Of a stretch of DNA of 64,000 nt, positions 23,001 through 35,000 are shown one piece after another (within the stretch, counting starts at the first letter, position 1; every line of letters begins with the position of its first letter). The notes beneath the pieces were generated by a model. It was given only the letters and a program-made list of their open reading frames with translations, did not search any database and was not told the DNA's origin. The DNA is from Brasenia schreberi (lineage: Eukaryota > Streptophyta > Magnoliopsida > Nymphaeales > Cabombaceae), in contig JAYKKT010000086.1 in assembly GCA_036023115.1 (NCBI GenBank), forward strand, positions 15,577,501-15,641,500, given 5' to 3'. Made by a program: the position numbers and the translations under genes.

Positions 23001-26000
23001 CATTTAGTCTTCTATTGCCATACTTCTCCCATACACTTGTGTTTACTTGGTGGTATATGTAGATGATATAGTCATCAGAAATGATCACATGAGAAAATTT
23101 CTCAGTCAGAAGAACACATCTATTCAATCATTTTTCAAACTAAGGATTTAGGAAAATTAAGAGTATTTTTACGCGTGTAGTGAAGGATTTCCCGATCAAG
23201 GAATGGCATAACTATCTCACAAAGAAAGTATGCATTGAGATATTCTCAAGAATTGGTATATTGGATTGTAGACACAGTGACGGAGTCCCGTAGATCTAAA
23301 TTATAAGAATTGTTACCGAATCGGGGGAGCTATATTACGATCCTAACAAGGTATCGGAGAGATTGGTTGAAAAACTGATATATGTTACTATTACAAGGCC
23401 TGACATCAGCTTTGCAGTAGGATACGTTAGTAGATGGATGCACTCCCCATCTAAACATCACAAGAGTACAATATTCCACATTATCATATACTTGAAATCA
23501 TCTATCACGTATGACTTACTATATACTCCACATTCATCACTTGATATAAAGATTTATTCAGATGCTGATTGAGCAGATTCCAAAGTCGAAAGAAAGTCAA
23601 CCTCCAGTTATGTGGTATGTTTAGGAGGTAATGTAATATCTTGGAAAAGTAAGAAGCAATCTGTGGTGGTCAGGTCAAATGCAGAGGCCGAATATCACGC
23701 TATCGCTCTTGGCATGTGTGAAGGTCTGTGGATTATATCACTCCTTGAGGAAATTGACCCGAGAAAGAATATTTCAATCGATTTCTTTACGGATAGTAAA
23801 GCAACTCTTCAAATAGCTTCTAATCCAGTCTTTCATGAAATGACCAAGCATATTGAAATAGACTGTCATTTCATTAGAGCGAAAGTTTCCCGAGGAATCT
23901 TCAACCTTCTCCATGTTCGTTCGGGAGATTAATTGGCAGATATTTTGACAAAACCAGTTTCTATTAATGGGTTAAAGAAAACTCTTGCAAAGTTGTGTAT
24001 TTCAAGTCTTCAAGACTCAACTTGAGGGGGCGTGTTGGAGATCAAGACGAGTTTATGTTTCTTCATTTCTTTATTTGTAGTTTATGTTTTATGTAATTTG
24101 GATCCCAATGGACCAGAATCTGATCCATTGGGAACCAGGTTGGATTAGTTTTACTAGTTAAGGGTGTTTTCATCTTTTAAGTTAGAACTATGTTAGTATA
24201 AAACCCTAAGTATGATTATTAGGGTTGTAATGTTGAATAAAAGAAAGAGGGAGGCTGCGGCTGCCATGAGGAGGCACCATCCCCCTTGTTTTGAATGATT
24301 CTTCCATGAGTGTGTTGATGATAATTTCATAGAACTCCACATTTACAACTAGAGTTCAATGTTTTATGATAAAAGATATTTAATTGATGAATAAATGATG
24401 GGGTTGAATCATGAGAATGCCAAACCTTTAAATCTCTTGATGGAAAGCTAAATCTCATAAAATACGGGCACAATGATCATCAACAAATAGGGTCTTGTCT
24501 CTTACAACTTTTCTTATGTGACAATTTGAGTGTATGTTTGTTTGATTACTTGATAAATACAAAATGTATGAAGCAGTCTTTCCGCTTGATAATGTCCAAG
24601 TGATTGTTCTTTTTCAGGTTTTAAATTTTCTCATGATACATTTCATCCATGTCTACTCATCCAACAAAATAGACTTGAGACTAAAACTTATCATATTTTG
24701 GTTGCAATTTGAATTGCAAATGCTTTCTTCCTTAAGATAATGTTTGTCTAGACTCTAGAGATCATCTGAAATGATTTAACATGATCAAGCCATTCTATAT
24801 TTCCTCTTAAGTATTTTTAAGAAATATGAGTTAAACATGGTTGAATTTTTGCTTTCTTTGGAGGAGTCTCAGGTTCTTTTTGTGCATGTGAGGTTGAAGC
24901 ATGCAATTTGCTATTGAAGACTGTAGACTATCCTAGTTGGCCTTAGGTTGATCTAGTCAACAAACATTGTCTTATCAAGCCTCGGATGGATGTTTTACGA
25001 TGGCTGTTTTCCTGGGAATGCCTATTTTCAACAATTATTGAAATTGATTGTTATTTTATTTGAATTAGATTTTGTTTTTGGTTATTAATATTTTTCGCCA
25101 AATTTATTAGTGGTTTACTATTTGATTAAACCGAAAGGTTTGGTGTGAGTTGTTTCTTTTTTGTTTTTGCTGCAGGCATCATATTCAAGGCTATCCATCA
25201 ATCAGGATCTTTCGCAAAGGAACTGATGTCCGGTATATAAGCTTTTCAGAACAAACTTCTATAGAGTGAAAAACTATTAGGGCCTTGATTTAATTATTTG
25301 TTTAGGTATTGACATATGGTTAATAACTGATGTTAAAGAGCTGTTAGGATCTATTTTCACTTCCAACCTGCTCAGTGCATTCTTTCTTTCTTGTGGATGC
25401 TTTGGTTTCTTGCTTTTATGTTCCAACTTCAGTTCATGTCTGCAGTTCTTTCATTTTTGCATGAAGCAATGTTCAACATACATTGTTGTTGTTGTTTGTT
25501 ATAACTGTGCTGACCATATCTGCTGACACCTGCTTGTTATAGACGTTGAGTTGTCTGCTTTTATTTCTGAGGATAGCCAAATTGTTTTGGCATGAACTTG
25601 TGGACTCTGTATATATACGTGTGTGTGTGCACAGTTTCAATTGGGTTGACAGTGAGAACAGTTAACTTTCAGAAATTAGATTAATCTTTTCAATAAACAG
25701 CTTTCTCTGAACTTATGCAATTTAAGATTGGTTAGCCTTAAAGTTCGGGGCTGTTTAAAAGGAAAAACAAACTCGTTCCTGTGACCTTAATGCAGAACTG
25801 ATTGGCAGTTTTTGTTTCATTGAATAACTCTTAGTGTAAGTGCACAAGCGGTTCAGTTCAAGCCAAACCCCACCTAGCTACCTTTTTCAGCCAGGTTTGG
25901 TGTTAGTTGTGGTCTTCTTGACACGACTCCTATCTGAAGTTCTTTGACCATCTGCAAATGGACCTAGACCACCATGGAAACGATAGTGTTTAATTTAGGA

Positions 26001-29000
26001 TCAAAAGTGCCAACTTTGCTGGTAATAACTGTAAACAATTGTCGATATTGCAGCCCAATCACGTATCGTCAAGTATCAAATCAACAAGTCACATACAAAC
26101 ACAACCATTCTAAGTCAAGAACAAACCAAAGTCACAAGTCAAGCCAAATATCAAAGAAATGCAAATCCATCTTATTATTGAGATTGTAAAAGGCATTATT
26201 TATAGAACAAAATATACAACATTTACATGATGGAGAGGAATAAGAGAGAGGAGTGGTAACCATTGACATCCCCAACGGCTACTTGAACTAGCTCTTGGGG
26301 GCTAGGGAACCCGATGAACCCTAGTGGCTCGTCTCACCCTTCCTCAAACTTACGGTGTGTATATCGAAAGTTGTCTAACAAAAAATGAAAGCAAGTAGTT
26401 GAGAGGGATTTAGTGAAGAAATCGGTTAAGTGCATTTCTGAGGTGACATAACACAAACTAATATTTTTGCGTAAGCACTCTTCACGAACAAAATGATAGT
26501 TCATCTCAATATGCTTTGTGCGTTTATGAAAGATGTTGGAGGTGATATACATTACACTTTTATTATCACAAAACATGATGGCTGGTTGTTGTAAAATAAT
26601 GCTCATGTCCTTTAGTACCTCTGTAATCTAAGAGATTTTAGCATAATATTCAGCTTCGGTAGAGAAAAGTAAAACCTTCTGTTGCTTCTTGCACTTCCAT
26701 GAAATTAGTGACTCACCTAAAAAAATACATAAACCATTAGTAGAATAACTGTTGTTGACATCTCTACTTAGTATACACAAATAAATCAAAGGACGAAGAA
26801 GAAAGTTAAGAGTATCCCCTTGTTTGTAGAACTCCTTACATATCTAATAATTCTCATAACACTCATATGAACGACAGTAGGTGCATGTTGAAATTGACTA
26901 GCTGTATACACTGCATGAGAGATATCAGGTCTAGTGATAGTAAGATAGGTGAGAATACCTATCATTTGTCTGTAGGGAGTTGGGTCTACTAATTTTTCTC
27001 TATCTGCAGCTCTAAACTTTGTGCGAAGGACCTCAGGAGTATAAACTTGCTTGTTGTCAGTGATCCAAGATCTATTAATTATTTCATTTCCAAACTTGAT
27101 TTGTGACATAAAATATCCGTGATTGTTTCTAACAATTTCGATACCCAAAAGATAACTAAGAAAACCAAGATCTTTTATGTCAAATTCATGATGAGGATCA
27201 TGTTTAACCTCTTTGATCATTTTCAATGATGATCATATCATCCATATACAAGAGTAAGATAACAATGTTTGGATGATATTTTCTTATAAATAAAGCAGCA
27301 TCAGTATAGCAAGAAACAAAGTTATGTAAATGCATGAATTTTTCAAAGAGATCAAACCAAGTTTTGGGAGCTTGTTTGAAGTCATACAGAGCTTTCTTAA
27401 GTTTAAGAACATATCTTGTGGAATGTCAAGTCCAGGAGGAGGAGTCACATAAACATCTTCATTTAAGTTTTCATTTAAAAAAACATTTTTAACATTGAAA
27501 AATGTCCCATTTTTGGATAGCACTAAGGGTTATAAAAATCCTTATAGTAGTCATCCGAGCAACAAGGACAAACGTTTCGTCATAATCAATTTCATGTTCT
27601 TGAGCATAACCCTTAGCTACCAATCTAGCTTTATATATTTCTATATTATCATTACTATGAGTTTTAATTTTGTGAACCCATATAGATCCAATAGCTTTTT
27701 GATCCTTGGACTTGGGAACAATGGATCACGTTTGAGCTTTATCCAAGGCATTTAACTCTTCTAGCATAGCATCCTCGCATTCCAAAATACCCTTGGCTTG
27801 ATGATATAATCTAGGCTCTTGTAAAACGGTTGCAATCAAGTTTTTTCGTTAGGTTCAAAAGAATCATAAGATACAAAGCATTGGGGAGGTTTGAAATTCT
27901 AGGTTTCAATCGTGAGGTGTGTTGTTTCCTACGTCTTCTAGTATAGTGCAAAGGAAAAGGTTTAATAATAGGTTGTGTCAAGCCTTTCATCAAAAAGATC
28001 ATTTGTATCGTGTGGGGTAATATCAAGATTGTCTTCAAGATCACTATCATCAATTTCACTATCATCTAGGTTTAAAAGAATTTGAGAAGATGATTCTTTA
28101 TTTTCATGTCATGCAGATCTACTGTTGAAGCGATTCACCTTTTGAGATGTCTTATGGAACATTTTAGAGCAAAAAAGAAAGACCTTCACATGATATTTAC
28201 TGATCTAAAAAAAACTTACGATAAGGTATTGAGGGAGGTTCTTTCAAGAACCTTAGAAAAAAGAGGTATCCCATTAACATACATAAACCTTATGCTGCAA
28301 AAACATGTGTAAGGACTCATGTAGGAAGGACAAACTTCTTTAAAGTTAATATTGGGTTATATCAAGGATCAACTTTAAGTCCGTACTTATTTATAATGGT
28401 GATTGATGAGTTAACAATGTGCAAACAGAAAAATATCAGATGTACATAATATAAAATTTAACTTAGCTGAGAAGATGGTGGAGGTGTGGGCTGTTTCTGT
28501 GCAGTCGCCGCCCTCTTTTCTCTTTCTTTCTTGCTGAAGATTACAAGTCGGTTGATAACCCCTTAAATATCAACTTTACAATAATGATCTAAATTACCTA
28601 AATGCCATTAATGAGGCTTATTTAAAACTAACTTTAAAAACAAAATAAAGAAAGACATAATGCAGAGGATAAATAACGATTAACAAGATGAATGTGTCGT
28701 CTCTTGATATCTCTTCTATCTTTCTGAATGCTTCAACACTCTCCCTCAAGTTGGGTGAAAGATGGATGTTACACCCAACTTGCTACATAATCTCATCAAG
28801 AGGTTTCTGAAACTATATTACCTCCAACAAGGGTTATATATCCTGTAGTTGACTTTCTATCATCTGTAGAACTTGCCCGATCAGCATCTGTATAAACTTC
28901 AATATTGGTATGACCATTGTTTTTATATAGAACTCCTTGTCGAGGTGTAGCCTTTAAGTATCTTAGTATATGAAAGACAACATCCATATGGGATTTTGAT

Positions 29001-32000
29001 GGTGACTGCATGAATCTACTGACAATACTCACTGCATATGCAATATCTGGATGTGTGATGGTCAAATATATAAGTTTTCCAACAAGTTGTTGATATCGAG
29101 TTGTATCCACCTTATCATCTCCATCATCCATTCAAAGTTTATGATTAACATCCATGGGAGTATATATTGGCTTACAATTTTCTAATTTAACCTCCTGTAG
29201 TAGGTCCAATGTATACTTTCTTTGATTTAAAAAAATATTAGTGTCTGAGTAAGCCACTTTAATACCCAGAAAATAATGTAATCTTTCCAAGTCCTTGATA
29301 TCAAACAATCGATGTAGATCCTATTTTAATTTGTGAATTTCTTCAATATCGTCTCCTGTCACAATAATATCATCCACATATACTAATAATACTGTCAGTT
29401 TCTCACCCTTTTTAAAAATAACGTGTGATCACTCACACTCTTCTGATATCAAAGACTGATGATGCTTTTATTGAATTTTTAAAACCATGCTCTAGGAGAC
29501 TGCTTTAGTCCATAAAGGGCTTTTTTAAGTTTGCAGACTTTGTCTTTACCAAAGTACGACAGTACGCGGGTGGCTCCATGTATACCACTTTTTCTAAATC
29601 ACCATGTAAGAATGCATTTTTAATATCAAGTTGATAAAGTAATAGTGGCGGATGGGTCAAGTTTATGGAAAGGAAAAGACGTGAACTGGCGCCATTGTTT
29701 CTTCATAGTCAATTCCTTATGACTCACTATAACCACGAGCTACTAATCTTGCTTTATATCACTCTAACGATCCATCAACTTTAAATTTTACAGTATACAC
29801 CCATTTACAACTTACTGCTTGTGGCAGGTCGCTGACTTCCCATGTATGATTTTTTTCAAGTGCCTGAAGCTCAGATTTCATGGCTTCAACCTAGTGTTCC
29901 TACTGAGAGGCTTCATAAAAATTCTTTGGAATTGGATATAATTCAGCCTTTAACACAAACTTCTGATAATTGGAACATAGTTGATCATAAGAAATGAATT
30001 TTGAAATTGGATACTTACCACATAGTCTTTTCCCTTTTCTATGGGCTATGGGAACATTCAAATCATCTGCTTCAAATGGAATTAAATCTGAGGAATCCGA
30101 GGAATCTAAGGTAGGTACTCCCCCTTGGTTCGTGGTGTCTGTAGAACTGGGCATAATTATATTCCTTTCTCTTTTTTATACACTTGAGTCTCCTTTTCTT
30201 CTTGTTGTTGATCATCTTCTTTAAAAGTATAATCTTCATCTGTCTCATCACCAGTAATATTGATCGGAAGAACTATATCTTCGATATTAGAGTTTGACTC
30301 ATCGGTAGAATTGTTAAAAAAATGAGTATTTTCAAAGAATGTTACATCCATGGAAATGTATTTCTTATATGAATTGGTGTCATAACAAACATATCCCTTT
30401 TTTTCACCGGAATATCCAATAAAGACATATTTGATAGCTCTTGGATTAAGTTTATCCCTAAATTGGCTGTGAACATGAACATAACATATACATCCAAACA
30501 CTCTAGGAATAAGATGAAATGGATTAGCATCAGGTTTGACCATATAGAATGGAGATTTTCCGCCAAGAGTAACAGAGGGAAGTCTGTTAATGAGATATAC
30601 AACTGTAAGTATTGCATTTGACCAAAAATATTTTGGGACGTTGTGTTCAAGTAAGAGAGTTCGAGCAATTTCCAAAATATGTCTATTTTTTCTTTCAGCA
30701 ACTCCATTTTGTTGAGGGGTGTATGTTTCATGGAGAATCCCATGACTTTGAAGATATGATTCCAAAGCAGAATTACAAAATTCACCACCATTATCATATC
30801 TAAGGATTTTAATTGTATATCCAAATTGAGTCTTAATTAGACTGTGAACCATAGGAAAAATAGATGGTATTTCTGCCTTTGATTTCATAAGGTAAACAAA
30901 TGTGAGCTTGGAATAGTCATCAATGAAAGTAACAAAGTACTTAAAATTCCCAAAGAAGGTATCGAACATGGACCCTATACATCAGAATGTATTAACTCAA
31001 ATGGAACTGACGACTTAGAATTACTACTAGGAAATGAGGCTCTATGATGTTTAGCTCTCTGACATACATCACATTGAATAACCATGTCTTTTGGAATTAC
31101 AAAAGGAACAAACTCATGAATCTTAGACACAGGTAAATGTCCTAATCTACTATGCCAAAGTCTTATTTCTTCTTTTGCTGGAGTAGCTGCCAATGCTCTT
31201 CTCTGTATTGTAGGATGTGGATCAGGAAGTAGATATAACCTATTTTTTAATTCACCACGTCCAAAGGTTCTTCCCGTCTTCAGATCCTAAAACACACAGC
31301 CAGATGGAGAAAAAGTGATTGAGCAATTCATATCTTTAACCAAAGAGCTTACAAAAAGTAAATTTACTAGAAATGTAGGAATGTATATCATTGAATTAAG
31401 TTTAAAATTCTTTCCTTTAATTTTTCCTGTTTCTTCCATTAGAAACAAGGAACCATTGGCCATCTTTACATATTGAGGTGTAGGAGTAACTTTGTATTCT
31501 TTAAAACTAGATTTATCTCCTACCATATGATCTGTAGCCCCTGAGTCAATCACCTAATAATTTGAATATATAGAATATTTTCTAGAAAAGTTAACTTATA
31601 CCATAGGAAGTGGGCTGGTTCATTTCAGGCTTTGATGATGATGTTGAGGGATGATCACGAAGTCAACTTTCTATCTCTGCAAGTTGTCTTTTCAATTCAG
31701 CCATTTCATCTATAGGATTTGGTTCTGCCTTTTCTTTTTTAGATGTTGCAACCACATGACTACCATAATTTTTGTACTCTGTAGGTTTTCTAATAATTTC
31801 CTAGCAATGTTCTTTTGTATGTCTTCTTTTCCCACAATGCGTACATTGGAGCTTATTTCTATCTTCATAATTCTGAGATCTTCCTCTTTCACGGCCTCTG
31901 CCTTAATCTCTACCTCTCTAATGCCTCTACTCACAAATGCAGATTTTTCAGGTTGGGTATGTTCTCCCTTTTCCAAGCTTTTTCTATCTTTTCTCTTAAT

Positions 32001-35000
32001 AAGAGTGAATATACTATTCTCAGTGATGACAAATCTTCTTTGCTGAGAATATTCAGCTTGATTGAGTCATATTCTGGTGAGACTCCCCATAGTAAATCAA
32101 ACTCTTTCCGAATTTTACTTTCTGTTGGTCTTTCTTTCACATAGTGGCTGCATTTGTTCTCCATAAAGTGTCTCTGTTCATTCCATAATTCCCTTAATTC
32201 TCCATAATACTCACTAATTGATCTAGAACCTTGTCGACACCTCCTTATTTTCTCAATAATCTCATATTCTTTGGCTATATTACTTTATCTTGAAAATGCT
32301 TATTCAACTGCTCCCCAAATCTCTGCAGCATATTCTAAATACATAAATATTTTACTGATAGACTGATTCATTGATTGAAGAAGCCATGAGCTTACCAATG
32401 CATCGTCTTTGGACCATCTTTCAAAATCTATATTTTCTTCATCTGGTTGTGGCTGACTTGGTTTAATCATTGATAGTTTCCCACGTGTAGGTAGAACTAA
32501 TTCAATTGATCTTGCCCAATGTAAACTGATTGTTGTTTCACTTTAATATAGATGAGATGCAATTTGGAGTTGATGTCCCACGATGTGATGCACAATTGCT
32601 GTTTTACAAATCAAATGAAATATGCATACCTTATGTTGCAGATCCTTTTAATATACGCAGTAAATTCTGCGTGCTGTCTTCTTGGTGCAACTTATTGCAG
32701 ATACTTCAATATACGCAGTAAATTCTGCGTGCTGTCTTCTTGGTGCAAATGGGACATATATTTGGCCTATTACGTGCCAGGTTCTGTCTTGCCAAACAGT
32801 GAAGGCCAAATACTTGGCCTGTTATATGCCAAAAAATTTGCCCCGTCCAGTCAACGACATGCCAAAGCAATGCCGAAATGATTTTATATCAAATTCTGTC
32901 CTGTCCATCCAACAACGGGCTGTTGCACTCTAGCAGTGGCTTTCTTCAACGCAATTTGTACCTGTAATGCGTGTGTAAGGCTCTGATACCATGTGTAAAT
33001 AGGAAAATATCAAATGTACATAATATGGAATTTAACTTAGTTGAGAAGATGGTGGAGGTGTGGGCTGTTTCTGTGCAGTCGTCGCCCTCTTTTCTCTTTC
33101 TTCCTTGTTGAAGATTACAAGTCGGTTGATAGGGTTTTATCCCTTAAATATCAGCTTTACAATTATGGTCTAAATTACCTAAATGCCATTAATGAGGCTT
33201 ATTTAAAACTAACTTTAAAAACAAAATAAAAAAAGACATAATGCAGAGGATAAATAATGATTAACAAAATGAATGTGTCGTCTCTTGATATCTCTTCTAT
33301 CTTTCTGAATGCTTCAACAAACAAAACATATTCAAGATGAAGTACCTTGGTATATGTTATTTGCAGATGACATTGTGTTAGTGGAGTTTAAGGGAGGTGT
33401 ACCGGCACAAAAAGAAGCTTGGTGGTGGAGTGAAGTAGTACAAAATAAAATCAAGGCAAAGAGGGCATGTTACAAATTACATTATGCTAAGAAAACTAGT
33501 GAAACTTTAGAAGCTTATAAGAAAGCAAAGAAGGAAGCAAAAAAGGCCGTTAGTGAAGCAAAAGCTAAGATTTGGGAGGACTTATATAAAAAACTCAACT
33601 CAAAAGAGGGTGAAAGAGATATTTTTAGGATAGCTAGGGCTAGAGATAAGAAAACTAAAGATCTTAATTATGTTAGATGCATAAAAGACGAGGATGAAAA
33701 AATTCTAGTGGCAAATGATGATATAAGAAATAGATGGAAAAACTATTTTTATAATCTTTTTAATGAAAATAAAGATGTTAGTACTAGTTTAGGAGATTTA
33801 GCCAAGTCAGAAAAGTATATAAACCACAATTTCTACCGACGTATTCAAAAGAATGAAGTCAAAGAGGCTCTTAAACATATGAAGAGTGGTAAATCGATAG
33901 GACCAGATAATATTCCTATAGAAGTTTGGAAAATACTAGGAGAAATAGGAATCACTTGGCTCACATGAAATATGGAAAAACCAAAAGATGCCCAAGGAAT
34001 GGAGAGCAAGTACACTTATACTCGTATATAAGAACAAGGGAGACATTCAAAATTGTGCGAATTATCGAGGTATCAAGTTAATGAGTCATACTATGAAATT
34101 ATGGGAAAGAATTATCGAACGTAGGTTAAGACAAGCATCAAGTACAACAGAGAACCAATTTGGATTTATGCCAAGTAGATCTACTATTGAAGCGATTCAC
34201 CTTTTGAGACGTCTTATGGAACATTTTAGAGCAAAAAAGAAAGACCTTCACATGATATTTATTGATCTAGAAAAAGCTTATGATAGGGTACCGAGGGAGG
34301 TTCTTTGGAGAACTTTGAAAAAAAGAGGTATCCCATTGACATTTATTAACCTTATAAGAGACAGGTATGATGGTGCAAAAACATGTGTGAGGACTCATGA
34401 AGGAATGACAGACTTCTTTGAAGTTAATATTGGGTTACATCAAGGATCAACTTTAAGTCCATACTTATTTATAATGGTGATGGATGAGTTAACAAAACAT
34501 ATTCAAGATGAAGTACCTTGGTGTATGTTATTTGGAGATGACATTGTATTAGTGGAGGAGTCTAAGGAAAAAGTTAATAGAAAATTGGAACTATGGAGAG
34601 AAACATTAGAAAACAAAGGCCTCCGACTTAGTAGAACAAAGACAGAATATATGGAATGTAAGTTTGATCAATTGGCTACTTCAGAGGACATAGAAATTAA
34701 AATTGGCACACATTGCATTCCCCAAAAGGAAAGTTTTAAATACCTAGGGTCAATTTTTCAAAGTGATGGAAGAATTGATGGAGATGTTACACATAGAATT
34801 AATGCTGGTTGGTTAAAATGGAGAGGAGCATCAGGTATTCTTTGTGATAAGAAGATACCATTAAAATTAAAAGGTAAATATTATAGAGCAGCAATTAGGC
34901 CTGCCATGTTTTATGGTTCTGAGTGTTGGGCAGTTAATCGTCAACATGTACAAAAGATGTCTGTGACAGAAATGAAGATGTTGAGATGGATGAGTGGTCA

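Larger units (their letters stand above)
10403..24341 (+). mobile_element. Copia-type LTR retrotransposon A with two nested insertions
   Basis: The two LTRs (301 and 309 bp) start TG and end CA. The initiator-Met primer site follows the first and a G-rich tract precedes the second. Flanks are gttac and tttac, a 5-bp target duplication with one change. The domain order gag, protease, integrase, RT, RNase H is that of Copia. The coding region is split by a LINE at 13094 and by antisense Copia B at 17131. When both are removed, the integrase and RT segments rejoin in order. It lies in the sense direction of the host gene, inside intron 8. Gag and pol carry many stops and frameshifts, so the element is dead. 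Confidence 0.93.
28418..33319 (-). mobile_element. Copia-type LTR retrotransposon D, antisense, inside LINE copy 1
   Basis: LTRs lie at 28418-28738 and 32992-33319. A perfect 5-bp target duplication aacaa flanks them (28413-28417, 33320-33324). The complement of the primer site (ggctctgatacca) abuts the right LTR. The purine tract complement (ctctccctcaagttggg) abuts the left one. Gag, protease, integrase and RT are readable, but the RNase H C-terminus is missing. The LINE reading frame rejoins when D is removed. Confidence 0.94.
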
